Positions 26,380 through 37,449 of a stretch of 64,000 bases of DNA are shown here, piece after piece (the stretch's first letter is position 1; each line of letters starts with the position of its first letter). The notes under the pieces are model-generated. The model was not told the DNA's origin, made no database searches, and saw only the letters and a program-made list of their open reading frames with translations. The stretch is from Pseudomonas sp. CC6-YY-74 (GTDB taxonomy: Bacteria > Pseudomonadota > Gammaproteobacteria > Pseudomonadales > Pseudomonadaceae): positions 3,324,001 through 3,388,000 of the forward strand of contig NZ_CP019947.1 in assembly GCF_002025205.1 (NCBI RefSeq), written 5' to 3'. The position numbers were made by a program, and so were the translations under genes.

Positions 26380-27741
26380 TTAGGGCGCGGCGGGCCTGGC
26401 CCGCAGCAAGCTCAAGGCCATCAGCACTAACAGGCCGACCCCGGCGAGCAACACCGCCCATAGGCCCAGGCGTTTCCAGTCCCAGCCTGACGTCTGCCCG
26501 GCGCCTGCCGCCTCGAGCAATGGCGCCTCGGCCGCAGTCGCAACGCCCAGAGCAGCCAGACGCTTCTCGTCGTAACCGGGAATCAGGGTACTCAGCGGCA
26601 GGCTCGCCGCGGCGCCAGCCGCTTTGCCGATGGCCAGCACATAGGGCGGCGTACCGCGGGCCAGGAATACCACCTGGGTCGCGCGGATAGCCACGCGGAT
26701 GCTCGGCGCGGCACTGCCCAGGCCGCCACCGCGCTCATCCACCTGCAGGCGCAGTTGCTGCACCGGCGCGCCATACAGTTGCAGCTCGTTGTGCAGCACC
26801 TCCTGGCCATCCTGCGGCAGGCGGTAGAGCAGGCCGCGCGCCAGCGGCTGCCACTGCACCTTGCCCTCTCGCCGCCCCGTGACACTCACCGGCGCCAGGC
26901 TGTTGGCCTCGGCCAGTTCGACCCGCAAGCGCTGCAACGGCAAGGCCAGCGGCAGCTCCCACTGGTACTCCCCGGCCTTGGCGCTGCTCGGCGACAAGGC
27001 TGCCGACCAGGTCAGAGGCGCCGCCAGCCTGTCGCTGCTGGCACTCAGAAGACGCGCGGACAACAGCTGCGGAGCCTGCCGAGGACTGCTCCAGAGCAAA
27101 CGCAGGTAGCGCGCGGACTGGCCCGGCAGACTCACCTCACGCTGATCGATGCGCTCATCGGCAAATGCCAGACGGGCAATCTGCCCATCGCCCCAGGCGC
27201 GCCAGTGCTGCAGGTCATCGCTGGCCTCGATGCTGAAGCGCTGAAAGCCCTCGTGCTCGGCGCTCCAATCGAGAGTCAACTGCTGCAGCGGCGTCTCGAT
27301 GCCGCTGGCGTCGAGCAACCAACCGCGCAACACCTGCTCATCGGCACGCGACGCATCGTCGGCCAGCACCTCGACCAGGGTGCCGCTGGTGCTGCGCTGC
27401 ACGCGCACGCTGGGGCTCTGCTCGGCATTCAGCGGGCCACGCAAGGGGAACCACTTCACCGCCGTGTCCTGCAGCGGCTCACGCTGCTGGGCACTGCCCT
27501 GAGTCAAGGCGTAGGCCTGCGCCTCGCCGGCGCCGTTGAATACCCGCAGGTCGCGCAGGTCGGCGTAACGCGCGGCCATATGCACAGCCATTGGCAGCTC
27601 CAGGCGATACCAAGGGCCTTCGCCACTCAGGCTCAGTGGCAGCTGAACGGCATAGTCACTGGCGCTGCCCTGCCCCACTGCCAGAGGTGCGGCCAAGGCC
27701 AGCAACGCCAGCAGCAATCCACGCACACCGGTAATCCTCAT
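26380..27741 (-). CDS. DUF3999 family membrane-anchored protein
   Basis: 453 residues: signal peptide (about 1-24, ...LAAPLAVGQG), a large periplasmic region with beta-rich repeats (LPLSLSGEGPWYRLELPMAVH, LRDLRVFNGAGEAQAYAL, ARYLRLLWSSPRQAP), and a C-terminal membrane helix (LGLWAVLLAGVGLLVLMAL). This matches the DUF3999 family, which is regularly paired with DUF2339 proteins. The start at 27741 overlaps the upstream DUF2339 stop by 4 nt (ATGA), so the two are co-translated and likely act together at the inner membrane. Function is unknown. Its 3' end is partly duplicated at 25597-25659. Confidence 0.9.
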   Translation of the reverse strand: MRITGVRGLLLALLALAAPLAVGQGSASDYAVQLPLSLSGEGPWYRLELPMAVHMAARYADLRDLRVFNGAGEAQAYALTQGSAQQREPLQDTAVKWFPLRGPLNAEQSPSVRVQRSTSGTLVEVLADDASRADEQVLRGWLLDASGIETPLQQLTLDWSAEHEGFQRFSIEASDDLQHWRAWGDGQIARLAFADERIDQREVSLPGQSARYLRLLWSSPRQAPQLLSARLLSASSDRLAAPLTWSAALSPSSAKAGEYQWELPLALPLQRLRVELAEANSLAPVSVTGRREGKVQWQPLARGLLYRLPQDGQEVLHNELQLYGAPVQQLRLQVDERGGGLGSAAPSIRVAIRATQVVFLARGTPPYVLAIGKAAGAAASLPLSTLIPGYDEKRLAALGVATAAEAPLLEAAGAGQTSGWDWKRLGLWAVLLAGVGLLVLMALSLLRARPAAP

Positions 27742-30700
27742 GCCTGCACCCGCTCCGTTTCAGGCACCGACTGCCGGGGCGGCAGCGGCGCAAAATAGCC
27801 GACGATCAACAACAAAACGCCCACACCGATAAACGAGACGATGCGCTCCAGGCCGCCCTGATTGCCCAGCTCGACGAAGAACAGCTTGGCCACCACCACG
27901 CCGATCAGGGCCGCGCCGACCAGCCACAACTCCCGGCGGGCGCGCAGGTGGCCGACGATCATCAGCGGCAGCGCGATCAGGGTCCAGACAATCGACAGCC
28001 CCGCCTGCACCAGCATCGACTCGAGCAACCCATGCCACTGGTAAGGCACCCCGCCCCAATGGTGGGACGTACGCAGCACCGCCGCCGTCAGCAGGGCAAA
28101 CAGCGAAACACCGGCCAGCAGCTGGGCCAATTGGCCGCGCAGCACCGTCGCCAGACCGAGTTGCGGCAAGGCGCTACGCAGCCACTGGAACACCGCGAAC
28201 AGGCTAATCAGCAGCCCCAGCTCCAGCGGATTGAGCACTGGCAGGTAAGGCAGCGGCTCGGCGGCGCCATCGCTGGCGATATTGGCCAGCCAGAACCAGA
28301 CCAGCATCAGCAGCGCCAACGGCGTCGCCGCCCACAGGCGGTACTCGCGCGAGTACGCGGTTATCGGCCACGGCCACTGACGTGGCGCCGCCATCAGCAG
28401 CAAATACAGACTTGGCAACAGCGCCCAACCCAACCAGCGCCAGGCATTGTAGTGCTCCGACAGCAGATAGAGCAGGTAGCGCAGCTCAAGGGCCAAGACC
28501 CCGAGGATCAGCCAGCAGCCCAGCACATGGACGGCGCTCAGCACGCCAGCCGGCAGCAGACCGCTCAGGCGCCGCAACGCCAGCAGATGCACGGCGAATA
28601 GCGCGCCCCAGCCAAGCCAAGCGAAGTCCGCCAGCGGGTGATACTCGAGGTGCCAGGCAGACAGCAGGATCAGCGCAGCCAGCGGCACCAACAGCGTGCA
28701 CAGCAACGCCATGGCCCGCCACTGCGCCCGCACGGCAACCCACAGCCACAACGCCACGCTCGAGGCGACGCCCAACAGCAACAGCGACGCCTGCAACGCG
28801 GGCGCGCCGAAACGGACGATTTCGCTGACCAGCGCCAGCGCCCACCAGCCGCCGCCCCAGACCAGCAACAGCTGCGACAAGCGCTGCAGGCTCCGGGCAG
28901 ACAGCGTAGCGGCCTGTTCACGGCGCGCCACCTGCTGCAGACGCCAGGCACCGATCAGGGCGGCGAGGGCCAGTACCGCGGGAGTCCAGAAGCCGGCGTG
29001 GGCCAGCGGGCGCAGGCCTTCGCTAGCGAGCTGACCGAACAGCAGCGGACTGGCGAGCAGGAAGGACAGACCACCAAACACCTGCAGCAATAGGCCGAAG
29101 ACAAAACTGGCGCGCTGCTGCAACTGCAGACTGAGCCAGACGACCAGCAAACCGCTGCCGCCCCACACCGCGCTGGCGCTCTGCCAGGGCAGCACGAACA
29201 GCACCGCCAGGTTGATAAACAGCAGGCCGATCAGCAAGACCAGCGACAGCCCGCGCATCAGCTTCTTATCGTTGCTGATCTGCTGGTCACGCGCCGCCAG
29301 CAACATGCCGCCGATCAGCGCCAGGCCGATCAGCGAGGCCGTCAGCAAGCCGCTCCAACCGGCGCCAAACGCGCCACTGCCGATGCCGATGCCCGAGGCA
29401 GCATCCAGTTGCAGCAGGAACAACGCCCCGCCGAGCAACTGCACGGCAAAGGCGCTGAACAGGAAGGCGCGCGACTGCAGGCGCAGACCGATAAACAAGG
29501 TGGCCAGGCCGGCCAAGGCCCAGCTGATCGCCGTGGCCTCGGCGTTGAAACACAGCGGCGCGAGCAGATAGAGAAATGCCAAGCCGGCACAGGCCAATAG
29601 CGGCAAGCCACGCCGCTCCCAGGCCGAGGCCTGAGCGTCATGCGCCTGACGCAACCGGTAGAAGCTGAACAGCAGCGCCGCGCCGAGCATCAGCGCACCC
29701 AGCGCCGGGGCGGCCAACAGGCTATCCACCCCCGGGCGCAGCTCGCCGAGAAAGGCCAGCGCGGCGCCCACTTGCAACAGCAGGGCGAAGGCGCGGGCCA
29801 GACTGCGGCCCTGACGCAACCCCAACCAGAAGATACCCGCGCCCTCCACCGCCCAGGCGGCCGACGTCCAGCGCGCATCCAGGCCCAGGGGAATCGCCAG
29901 GGTGCCGAACACCACCCCCAGCGCCAGACAGGTTTCCACCAGCAGCAAGGCGCGGCCTTCCGTGCGCCTGGCCAGCAGCAGCGCCAGGCCCATGTAGAAC
30001 AACCCCAGCACCAGCGCACTGAAAGCGGCGGCGAACTCGAGATGCTGCACCAGCGCGAATTGCAGGCCGAAGCCCACCAGCGGCGGACCAAACAGTACAG
30101 TCGCGTCGACATAATCGCCCTGGCGCGCCGACCAGCTCAGCAAGGCCTCGCGCTCCTGCGGCCCCGCCCCGGCCTCGGTCAGCTTGCGCCTGGCGAACAA
30201 CAGGCCGATGGCCACGTACATCAGGAAGAACAGCAGCAGGAACGGCTCGGTGCTCCCCAGCAACGCCGGGGTGTAGGCATCCAACCCCCAGGCGAAACCG
30301 ATGCCGAAGGTGCCGACGAAGCCGATCAGGTTGAGCAGGCGCCAGGTCTTGAACCAGGCGATGGCCAGGATGGCGCTGTTGAGCAGGACGAAATAGCTGA
30401 ACAGCGCGACATGGTTGCCGCTACCGGTCGAGGTCAGGATGGGCGCGGCAAAGCCACCGAGCGCGGCTGCGGCCGCCAGCCCCAGGGCATTCTGCGTCAC
30501 CGCGAGAATCGCCGAGCAGAGGGTCACGATCAGCAGCAGGGCGAACGCCTGCGCCGGCTCGAGCAGCGGATGCAGGCGCATGGCGGCGAAGATCGTCAGG
30601 TACAGCACGGCGATGCCCGCGCCTTGCAGCATCAGGCCATAGTTCGGGTTGCGCAGGCGCAACCACCAGCCCAGGCCGAGCAAGGCGATGGCACTGGCCG

Positions 30701-31301
30701 CAACCCCGGCGTAACGCACCTGCACCGGCACCACCATACCTTCGGTGGCGTAGCGCAACAGGAAGGCCAGGCCGAGGAACAGCAACAGCACGCCGATGCG
30801 CAGCACGGTATTGCCACCGAACAGCCAGGCCTGGGCCAGAGCGATAGCGCGCTCGATCGGCGAAGGTTCGCGCGGCTTGACCGGCTTGCGTGGGGTGGGC
30901 GCGCCACGCGGTTGCTCCGCCGCCTGCGCCCAGGCCTCGGCACTGGCCGGCGCAGACTGGAGCTCGGCTTGCGCGAGAATTTCCGGCGGCAGCTCCCAGC
31001 TCAACTCGGGCTCGGGCTCGGGCTCGGGCGCTGGTGCCGTGGCCGGCAATAACTCATCCGCTGCCGAGCGCGGCGCCTCGACCTTGAGCAGCCGCTCATG
31101 GATGGCCTGGGTACCCTGCTCGAAGCGCTCGGCGAAGCTTTTCAGCTGCTTCGCCAACTCGGCGTGCTGAGCTTGCAGCCCTCTGAGCGTGAGCGCCTGA
31201 GCAATACCCAGGCCGACCAAACCACCCAACACCGCGCCAGTGGGCGACTCCGCAACCAACGCCCCCAGCACCAGCCCAACCAGCATGAAGATCCATTGCA
31301 T
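27738..31301 (-). CDS. Large DUF2339 multispanning membrane protein
   Basis: 1187 residues. N-terminal membrane segment (MQWIFMLVGLVLGALVAE), a short coiled region (about 40-75), a Pro/Glu-rich linker (EPEPEPEPELSWELPPE), then about 30 hydrophobic helices to the C-terminus. This is the DUF2339 family, with no established function. Start at 31301; the in-frame extension to 31430 is unlikely. It is translationally coupled to the DUF3999 gene. The linker DNA is a short tandem repeat of a CTCGGG unit (about 31008-31031). The window encodes no soluble partner next to it. Confidence 0.9.
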   Translation of the reverse strand: MQWIFMLVGLVLGALVAESPTGAVLGGLVGLGIAQALTLRGLQAQHAELAKQLKSFAERFEQGTQAIHERLLKVEAPRSAADELLPATAPAPEPEPEPELSWELPPEILAQAELQSAPASAEAWAQAAEQPRGAPTPRKPVKPREPSPIERAIALAQAWLFGGNTVLRIGVLLLFLGLAFLLRYATEGMVVPVQVRYAGVAASAIALLGLGWWLRLRNPNYGLMLQGAGIAVLYLTIFAAMRLHPLLEPAQAFALLLIVTLCSAILAVTQNALGLAAAAALGGFAAPILTSTGSGNHVALFSYFVLLNSAILAIAWFKTWRLLNLIGFVGTFGIGFAWGLDAYTPALLGSTEPFLLLFFLMYVAIGLLFARRKLTEAGAGPQEREALLSWSARQGDYVDATVLFGPPLVGFGLQFALVQHLEFAAAFSALVLGLFYMGLALLLARRTEGRALLLVETCLALGVVFGTLAIPLGLDARWTSAAWAVEGAGIFWLGLRQGRSLARAFALLLQVGAALAFLGELRPGVDSLLAAPALGALMLGAALLFSFYRLRQAHDAQASAWERRGLPLLACAGLAFLYLLAPLCFNAEATAISWALAGLATLFIGLRLQSRAFLFSAFAVQLLGGALFLLQLDAASGIGIGSGAFGAGWSGLLTASLIGLALIGGMLLAARDQQISNDKKLMRGLSLVLLIGLLFINLAVLFVLPWQSASAVWGGSGLLVVWLSLQLQQRASFVFGLLLQVFGGLSFLLASPLLFGQLASEGLRPLAHAGFWTPAVLALAALIGAWRLQQVARREQAATLSARSLQRLSQLLLVWGGGWWALALVSEIVRFGAPALQASLLLLGVASSVALWLWVAVRAQWRAMALLCTLLVPLAALILLSAWHLEYHPLADFAWLGWGALFAVHLLALRRLSGLLPAGVLSAVHVLGCWLILGVLALELRYLLYLLSEHYNAWRWLGWALLPSLYLLLMAAPRQWPWPITAYSREYRLWAATPLALLMLVWFWLANIASDGAAEPLPYLPVLNPLELGLLISLFAVFQWLRSALPQLGLATVLRGQLAQLLAGVSLFALLTAAVLRTSHHWGGVPYQWHGLLESMLVQAGLSIVWTLIALPLMIVGHLRARRELWLVGAALIGVVVAKLFFVELGNQGGLERIVSFIGVGVLLLIVGYFAPLPPRQSVPETERVQA

Positions 31302-31495
31302 GTACTGACTTCCCAAATCGATGGTGCTCAACCTGTGTTGCGCCAAGTCGCAGCTGTGCCTGCACGTAAAGCCGCGTGCACGAGTATATCGGTCGAGCCT
31401 GCTCAGCCAATACAGACGAATGCTGGCCACTTCACAGCCGCCGTGAATTCAGCAGCGGCGTCTTTTCTATGAAAAAAAACTCCCCGACACAAAAA

Positions 31496-31530
31496 AGCCC
31501 CCGCCAACTCACGTTGGCGGGGGCTTGTTC
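31496..31530 (-). terminator. Terminator after typA
   Basis: Perfect 13-bp stem AGCCCCCGCCAAC/GTTGGCGGGGGCT with a 4-nt loop, followed on the minus strand by a run of T (AAAAAA on the plus strand at 31491-31496). It lies just downstream of the typA stop. Confidence 0.9.
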
Positions 31531-31548
31531 ACTCATGCAACCGGGTTA

Positions 31549-33363
31549 TCAGCCCTTCTTGGCAGCGCGGGTACGCTCGCTTTCGCCCAGAATTTTCTTG
31601 CGCAGGCGGATCGACTTCGGCGTCACTTCGCACAGCTCATCGTCCTGGATGAATTCCAGAGCCTGTTCCAGCGTGAACTTCACCGGTGGAACCAGGGCAA
31701 TGGTTTCGTCCTTACCGGAAGCACGCATGTTGTCGAGCTTCTTGCCTTTGGTCGGGTTCACGCCCATGTCGTTGTCGCGGCTGTTGAGGCCGACGATCTG
31801 ACCTTCGAAGATGTCCTGGCCGTGCTCGACGAACAACTTGCCGCGCGCCTGCAGGGTTTCCAGCGAATAGGTCAGCGCCTTGCCGGTGGCGACCGATACC
31901 AGTACGCCGTTCTGACGGCCGGACATGTCGCCGGACTTCATCACGTCGTAACGGTCGAAGATGCTGGTCATGATGCCGGCACCGGAGGTCAGGGTCAGGA
32001 ACTCGTTACGGAAACCGATCAGACCACGGGCCGGAATGTTGTACTCAAGGCGCACACGGCCCTTGCCATCCGGAACCATGTTGGTCAGGTCGCCTTTGCG
32101 CAGACCCATCTGCTCCATCAGCGCGCCCTGGGATACTTCCGGCAGGTCGATGGTGACGTTCTCAAAGGGTTCGTGCTTAACGCCATTGACCAGCTTGATG
32201 ATCACTTCCGGACGACCAACACCCATCTCGAAGCCTTCGCGACGCATGGTTTCGATCAGTACCGAGAGGTGCAGCTCGCCACGGCCGGAGACCTTGAACT
32301 TGTCGGCGGTATCGCCTTCTTCGACGCGCAGGGCCACGTTGTACAGCAGCTCCTTTTCCAGACGCTCCTTGATGTTGCGGCTGGTGACGAACTTGCCTTC
32401 CTTACCGCAGAACGGCGAGTCGTTGACCTGGAAGGTCATGGCAACGGTCGGCTCGTCCACGGACAGCGGGACCATGGCTTCGACGTTCTGCGGATCGCAC
32501 AGGGTGTCGGAGATGAACAGCTGATCGAAGCCGCTGATGCACACGATGTCGCCAGCGGCGGCTTCTTCCACGTCGACGCGGTGCAGACCGTGGTGACCCA
32601 TCAGCTTGAGGATACGACCGTTACGGCGCTTGCCGTGAGCGTCGATCGCCACCACCTGAGTGTTCGGCTTGACGCGGCCACGGGCGATACGGCCAACGCC
32701 GATAATGCCGAGGAAGCTGTTGTAGTCCAGTGCGGAGATTTGCATCTGGAACGGGCCGTCGCGGTCGACTTGCGGCGCCGGCACATGGTCGACGATGGCC
32801 TGGTACAACGGCACCAAGTCATCCGCCATGTCGGTGTGTTCCAGACCGGCAACACCGTTGATCGCCGAAGCGAAGACGATGGGGAAGTCCAGCTGCTCTT
32901 CGGTCGCGCCAAGGTTGTCGAACAGGTCGAAAATTTGCTCGACAACCCAATCCGGACGCGCGCCCGGACGGTCGACCTTGTTCACCACCACGATCGGACG
33001 CAGGCCAGCCTGGAAGGCTTTCTGGGTCACGAAGCGGGTTTGCGGCATCGGGCCGTCTTGGGCGTCGACGACCAGCAGCACCGAGTCAACCATCGACATC
33101 ACGCGCTCGACTTCACCGCCGAAGTCAGCGTGGCCGGGGGTGTCGACGATGTTGATGTGGTGGCCATTCCAGTTGATGGCGGTGTTTTTCGCCAGAATGG
33201 TAATGCCGCGCTCTTTTTCCTGGTCGTTGCTGTCCATCAGGCGCTCGGTGTCGAGCTCGTTGCGCTCGAGGGTACCGGATTGGCGCAGAAGGGCATCAAC
33301 CAAGGTAGTTTTGCCGTGGTCGACGTGAGCGATGATGGCGATGTTGCGTAGTTTTTCGATCAC
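31549..33363 (-). CDS. typA: Ribosome-associated GTPase TypA/BipA
   Basis: Translational GTPase of the EF-G/LepA class acting on the ribosome in stress and low-temperature growth. 604 residues from a GTG at 33363 giving [20 protein letters not shown] (G1 loop), with [10 protein letters not shown] (G2), DTPGHADFG (G3) and [11 protein letters not shown] (G4), and C-terminal [26 protein letters not shown]. The GTG matches the MIEKLRN start of relatives; an ATG 12 codons upstream at 33399 is less likely. Divergent from no close gene; thiI lies upstream on the same strand. Confidence 0.96.
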   Translation of the reverse strand: MIEKLRNIAIIAHVDHGKTTLVDALLRQSGTLERNELDTERLMDSNDQEKERGITILAKNTAINWNGHHINIVDTPGHADFGGEVERVMSMVDSVLLVVDAQDGPMPQTRFVTQKAFQAGLRPIVVVNKVDRPGARPDWVVEQIFDLFDNLGATEEQLDFPIVFASAINGVAGLEHTDMADDLVPLYQAIVDHVPAPQVDRDGPFQMQISALDYNSFLGIIGVGRIARGRVKPNTQVVAIDAHGKRRNGRILKLMGHHGLHRVDVEEAAAGDIVCISGFDQLFISDTLCDPQNVEAMVPLSVDEPTVAMTFQVNDSPFCGKEGKFVTSRNIKERLEKELLYNVALRVEEGDTADKFKVSGRGELHLSVLIETMRREGFEMGVGRPEVIIKLVNGVKHEPFENVTIDLPEVSQGALMEQMGLRKGDLTNMVPDGKGRVRLEYNIPARGLIGFRNEFLTLTSGAGIMTSIFDRYDVMKSGDMSGRQNGVLVSVATGKALTYSLETLQARGKLFVEHGQDIFEGQIVGLNSRDNDMGVNPTKGKKLDNMRASGKDETIALVPPVKFTLEQALEFIQDDELCEVTPKSIRLRKKILGESERTRAAKKG

Positions 33364-33524
33364 TTGTGTATCTCGATCAGAGGATTCGGTTTGCCGCATA
33401 TTCTACGCGGCGGATATTAACTAAATACGAATTCGGCCAGACGGTGCAAAAGCGCAGCGGCTTTTACCCCGCCTGCAGGTCGGGAGGGCGATGGCGGATG
33501 CTTCCGCCATTCAACCCGGGCGTC

Positions 33525-34979
33525 TTATGCCGGACGATAAACGCGCACATTGGCATACCCCTCGCTAAGCAGGTGGTGGGCATGCAAACGGCTCATGATG
33601 CCTTTGTCGCAATACAGCAGGTATTGGCGACTGGCATCCAGCTCTTTGAAGCGGCTGTTCAAGGCATAAAACGGCAGCGTTTGCACTTCGATACCGGGCA
33701 GCTCGAGAGGCTGCTCTTCGGCGTTATCTGGATGACGGATGTCAATGATGACATGGCTAGCCAGGGCTTCGCTGACTTCCTCGACCTTGATGTCCTTGCC
33801 CAGCTCGTCGATTACCTTGTCGATCGGCAGCAATGTCGCGCGCTCAAGGGCGCGCTCAAGAATTGCCATATCGAACTGACGCTCTTCATATTCGATACGA
33901 TCTTTCTTCGCCCGGGTGGTCGGGTTCACCGAGATCACGCCGCAATACTCGGGCATGTGTTTGGCAAACTCGGCGGTGCCGATGGCGGTGGCGGTGTCGA
34001 TGATGTCTTGCTTGTGGCTGGCGATCAGCGGGCGCAGCACCAGCATGTCGGTGGCCGAGTCGATCACCGAGAGGTTGGGCAGGGTCTGGCTGGAGACCTG
34101 GGAAATCGCCTCGCCGGTGACCAGGGCATTGATCTGCAGCTTCTCGGCCATGTGCGTGGAGGCGCGCAGCATCATGCGCTTGAGGATCACACCCATCTGG
34201 CTGTTGTCGACCTTGCCGAGAATCTCGCCGAGCACTTCCTCGAAAGGCACGCTGATAAACAGCACGCGCTGGGAACGGCCGAACTTCTGCCACAGGTAAT
34301 GCGCCACTTCCATCACGCCCAACTCGTGGGCACGGCCACCGAGGTTGAAGAAGCAGAAATGGGTGACCAGACCACGGCGCATCATCTGATAGGCGGCGAC
34401 CGTGGAATCGAAACCACCGGACATCAGTACCAGGGTCTGCTCCAGCGAGCCCAGCGGGTAACCACCCAGGCCCTGGTGCTGGTTGTGGATGACGAACAGG
34501 CGCTGGTCGCGAATTTCCATGCGCACTTCGACTTCGGGCTGCTTCAGGTCGATCCCGGCGGCGCCGCACTGCTGGCGCAGTTGGCTGCCGACATAGCGCT
34601 CGATGTCCATCGAACTGAACGCATGCTTGCCGGCACGCTTGCAGCGCACGGCGAAGACCTTACCCGGCAAGCGGTCGCCGAAGTGCTGCTTGCATTTTTC
34701 CAGCACGTCGTCGAAGTCGCCCAGTGGGTATTCGTCGACCTGGAGAAAATGGGCGATACCCGGCGTGCAGCTGAGCCGCTCGATCATCGCCTGCAGGGTT
34801 TTCGCCTCGCTGATCGCCGTCTCGACTTCCAGGTTGTCCCACACACCACTGACCAGCAGCTGCGGATCGAGATCGCGCAGCACCGAACGAATGTTTTTCG
34901 CCAATTGCCGGATAAAGTGCTTACGCACCGGCCGGCTTTTGATGGTGATTTCTGGAAAGACTTTAACGATCAGTTTCAT
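33525..34979 (-). CDS. thiI: tRNA 4-thiouridine synthase with rhodanese domain
   Basis: Transfers sulfur to tRNA U8 and takes part in thiamine thiazole synthesis. 484 residues: N-terminal ferredoxin-like/THUMP domain (about 1-165), PP-loop ATPase with [14 protein letters not shown] (about 180-190), conserved PEYCGVIS, and a C-terminal rhodanese domain (about 400-484) with the active cysteine in [17 protein letters not shown]. Start at ATG 34979 ([15 protein letters not shown]); an in-frame extension to 34997 adds six residues and is not needed. Confidence 0.97.
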   Translation of the reverse strand: MKLIVKVFPEITIKSRPVRKHFIRQLAKNIRSVLRDLDPQLLVSGVWDNLEVETAISEAKTLQAMIERLSCTPGIAHFLQVDEYPLGDFDDVLEKCKQHFGDRLPGKVFAVRCKRAGKHAFSSMDIERYVGSQLRQQCGAAGIDLKQPEVEVRMEIRDQRLFVIHNQHQGLGGYPLGSLEQTLVLMSGGFDSTVAAYQMMRRGLVTHFCFFNLGGRAHELGVMEVAHYLWQKFGRSQRVLFISVPFEEVLGEILGKVDNSQMGVILKRMMLRASTHMAEKLQINALVTGEAISQVSSQTLPNLSVIDSATDMLVLRPLIASHKQDIIDTATAIGTAEFAKHMPEYCGVISVNPTTRAKKDRIEYEERQFDMAILERALERATLLPIDKVIDELGKDIKVEEVSEALASHVIIDIRHPDNAEEQPLELPGIEVQTLPFYALNSRFKELDASRQYLLYCDKGIMSRLHAHHLLSEGYANVRVYRPA

Positions 34980-35074
34980 TAAAACAGCACATGCCAAGAC
35001 GACTAAAAATCAGGGGCGCGGATTATAGCGGAAATTGTGCAAGCTTTGACCAAAAATACCACCACCCCGCTCAC

Positions 35075-35093
35075 GCGCACCTTACTGGTGCAC
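35075..35093. promoter_or_regulatory. NtrC-type binding site upstream of glnA
   Basis: GCGCACC, 5 nt, GGTGCAC: differs from the NtrC dyad TGCACC-N5-GGTGCA at one base. A second right half, GGTGCAC, lies at 35117-35123. The site is about 105-135 bp upstream of the -12 element, a usual enhancer position. Confidence 0.7.
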
Positions 35094-35195
35094 TAATGGT
35101 TCTTTAGACCCATTTTGGTGCACTGAATTTCGCCCCTACGTATTTGCAGGCCTCGTCATGCTTGAGTTTCAGCCGCCTAACCCATCCTTGTGCAC

Positions 35196-35211
35196 TGGCA
35201 TGCAATTTGCT
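35196..35211 (+). promoter_or_regulatory. Sigma-54 promoter of glnA
   Basis: TGGCATGCAATTTGCT: GG, 10 nt, GC, with TGGCA and TTGCT matching the -24/-12 consensus TGGCAC-N5-TTGCW. It lies about 100 bp upstream of the glnA start and downstream of the NtrC-type dyad. Confidence 0.8.
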
Positions 35212-35308
35212 CTCTTGTGAGGCAGGCTATCCTGGCGGACTATCGCGCCCGGCCGCACCCTATTATTGAGGGCTCACCATTCCGAGCCTTATCCACCTGG
35301 AGGACAGC

Positions 35309-36715
35309 ATGTCGAAGTCGATTCAACTGATCAAAGAGCACGACGTGAAGTGGGTTGACCTGCGCTTCACCGATACCAAGGGCAAGCAGCACCACATCAC
35401 CATGCCCGCGCGCGACGCACTGGATGATGAATTTTTCGAAATCGGCAAGATGTTCGACGGCTCGTCCATTCATGGCTGGAAAGGCATCGAAGCCTCCGAC
35501 ATGATCCTGATGCCGGTCGACGACACCGCCGTACTTGACCCGTTCACCGAAGAGCCGACCCTGATTCTGGTCTGCAACATCGTCGAGCCGAGCACCATGC
35601 AAGGCTACGATCGCGACCCACGCTCGATCGCCGCCCGCGCCGAGGAATACCTGAAGACCACCGGCATCGGCGACACCGTATTCGTCGGCCCCGAGCCTGA
35701 GTTCTTCATCTTCGACGAAGTGAAGTTCAAGTCCGACATCTCCGGCTCGATGTTCAAGATCTACTCCGAGCAAGGCTCCTGGATGTCCGATCAGGACGTC
35801 GAAGGCGGCAACAAGGGCCACCGCCCAGGCGTCAAAGGCGGCTACTTCCCAGTTCCGCCGTTCGACCACGACCACGAAATCCGTACTGCCATGTGTAACG
35901 CCATGGAAGAAATGGGCCTGGTCATCGAAGTGCATCACCACGAAGTGGCGACTGCCGGCCAGAACGAAATCGGCGTGCAGTTCAACACCTTGGTGAAAAA
36001 GGCTGACGAAGTTCAGACCCTGAAATACTGCGTGCACAACGTGGCCGATGCCTACGGCAAAACCGCTACCTTTATGCCGAAGCCGCTGTACGGTGACAAC
36101 GGTTCAGGCATGCACGTGCACCTGTCGATCAGCAAAGACGGCAAGAACACCTTCGCCGGCGAAGGCTATGCCGGTCTGTCCGACACTGCCCTGTACTTTA
36201 TCGGCGGCATCATCAAGCACGGTAAGGCCCTGAACGGCTTCACCAACCCTGCAACCAACTCCTACAAGCGTTTGGTTCCGGGTTTCGAAGCGCCGGTGAT
36301 GCTGGCCTACTCGGCGCGTAACCGCTCCGCCTCGATCCGCATTCCGTATGTTTCCAGCCCGAAAGCCCGCCGTATCGAAGCGCGCTTCCCGGATCCGGCT
36401 GCCAACCCTTACCTGTGCTTCGCCGCACTGCTGATGGCTGGCCTGGACGGCATCCAGAACAAGATCCACCCGGGCGATGCAGCGGACAAGAACCTGTATG
36501 ACCTGCCACCGGAAGAAGGCAAGCTGATCCCGCAGGTCTGCGGCAGCCTGAAAGAAGCCCTGGAAGAGCTGGACAAGGGCCGCGCGTTCCTGACCAAAGG
36601 CGGCGTGTTCTCCGACGACTTCATCGACGCTTACCTGGAACTCAAGCACGAAGAAGAAATCAAAGTACGCACCTTCGTCCACCCGCTGGAATACGACCTG
36701 TACTACAGCGTCTAA
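35309..36715 (+). CDS. glnA: Glutamine synthetase, type I
   Basis: ATP-dependent glutamate-ammonia ligase, the main ammonia-assimilating enzyme. 468 residues, the standard length. Visible signatures: [22 protein letters not shown], the ATP-binding [16 protein letters not shown], and the adenylylation tyrosine in [19 protein letters not shown] ribosome site lies 6 nt upstream. The promoter region is of NtrC/sigma-54 type, so expression rises under nitrogen limitation; activity is presumably controlled by GlnE adenylylation. Confidence 0.98.
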   Translation: MSKSIQLIKEHDVKWVDLRFTDTKGKQHHITMPARDALDDEFFEIGKMFDGSSIHGWKGIEASDMILMPVDDTAVLDPFTEEPTLILVCNIVEPSTMQGYDRDPRSIAARAEEYLKTTGIGDTVFVGPEPEFFIFDEVKFKSDISGSMFKIYSEQGSWMSDQDVEGGNKGHRPGVKGGYFPVPPFDHDHEIRTAMCNAMEEMGLVIEVHHHEVATAGQNEIGVQFNTLVKKADEVQTLKYCVHNVADAYGKTATFMPKPLYGDNGSGMHVHLSISKDGKNTFAGEGYAGLSDTALYFIGGIIKHGKALNGFTNPATNSYKRLVPGFEAPVMLAYSARNRSASIRIPYVSSPKARRIEARFPDPAANPYLCFAALLMAGLDGIQNKIHPGDAADKNLYDLPPEEGKLIPQVCGSLKEALEELDKGRAFLTKGGVFSDDFIDAYLELKHEEEIKVRTFVHPLEYDLYYSV

Positions 36716-36734
36716 ATCCCGCACGTAGTACAAG

Positions 36735-36759
36735 AGGCCACCTTCGGGTGGCCTTTTTT
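36735..36759 (+). terminator. Terminator after glnA
   Basis: AGGCCACC-TTCG-GGTGGCCT followed by TTTTT, 20 bp after the glnA stop: a classical intrinsic terminator with a UUCG tetraloop. Confidence 0.95.
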
Positions 36760-36888
36760 GTGCCTGCTCAGCGAGCACTTACGCTTAACAGGCAATTTGT
36801 TGCGCCAGCCCTAATTGCCACACCCGCACCCTTGCCAGCGCGACCTGCCAGTGCAAGTCTTAGCAGTACATCCATCGGGAGAATGGCC

Positions 36889-37446
36889 ATGCGCCGGATA
36901 CTCACCTGCCTGCTGCTGCTACTGGCTCTGCCGGCCAGCGCGCAGATCTACAAATACACCGACGCCAACGGTAATACGGTGTTCACCAACCAGCCCCCGG
37001 ACGGCCAGAACGCCGAAACCGTTGAGCTGCCCGCGACTAACACCGTGGAAGCCCAGCCGCTCACCACGCCACCGAGCACCCCCGCCGGAGTGGCCTCATC
37101 GGCAAGCTACTCGGTACTCGAACTGACCGGCATCCCCAGCGACCAAGCCTTGCGCGCCAACAACGGCACCTTCAGTGTCGGCGTGCAACTGGAGCCGCGC
37201 CTGGCCGCGACCCACCGCCTGCGCCTGCTGTTGGATGGCCAGCCTTACGGCCAGCCAAGCAACGTACCGCGCCTGCAGCTAATCAATGTAGATCGCGGCG
37301 AACACAGCCTGGCGGTTGAAATACTCAATGGCGAGCAGTCGATTCAACAGAGCGCCAGCGTCACTTTCACCGTGCAGCGCGTCAATACCAGCAGTCCAGC
37401 ACTGCGCCCACCACCACCGCCCCCCACACCCAAACCGGCCAGCTGA
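36889..37446 (+). CDS. DUF4124 domain protein, secreted
   Basis: 185 residues: signal peptide (MRRILTCLLLLLALPASA), DUF4124 domain (QIYKYTDANGNTVFTNQPPDGQNAE) and a C-terminal region with an immunoglobulin-like layout (HRLRLLLDGQPYGQP, VDRGEHSLAVEILNGEQS), ending in a Pro-rich tail. Start chosen at ATG 36889, with GGGAG about 7 nt upstream; an ATG two codons earlier is also possible. It is followed after 3 bp by a paralogue, and both sit between glnA and ntrB. Function unknown. Confidence 0.87.
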   Translation: MRRILTCLLLLLALPASAQIYKYTDANGNTVFTNQPPDGQNAETVELPATNTVEAQPLTTPPSTPAGVASSASYSVLELTGIPSDQALRANNGTFSVGVQLEPRLAATHRLRLLLDGQPYGQPSNVPRLQLINVDRGEHSLAVEILNGEQSIQQSASVTFTVQRVNTSSPALRPPPPPPTPKPAS

Positions 37447-37449
37447 ACC

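Larger units (their letters stand above)
34980..35308 (+). promoter_or_regulatory. glnA upstream region
   Basis: 329 bp between the divergent thiI and glnA. It carries an NtrC-type site at 35075-35093, a half-site at about 35117-35123 and a -24/-12 promoter at 35196-35211. No further gene is visible. Confidence 0.7.

Noticed and set aside
29640..31052. 470-residue plus-strand frame with Gln/Arg-rich sequence
   Set aside because: Antisense of the DUF2339 gene; its low-complexity QQ-rich composition is typical of complements of Leu/Ala-rich membrane genes.
31525..33351. 608-residue plus-strand frame opposite typA
   Set aside because: Complement of typA, which has all GTPase motifs on the minus strand.
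34980..35308. Possible riboswitch between thiI and glnA
   Set aside because: No TPP or glutamine riboswitch core seen; the signals are explained by NtrC and sigma-54 sites.
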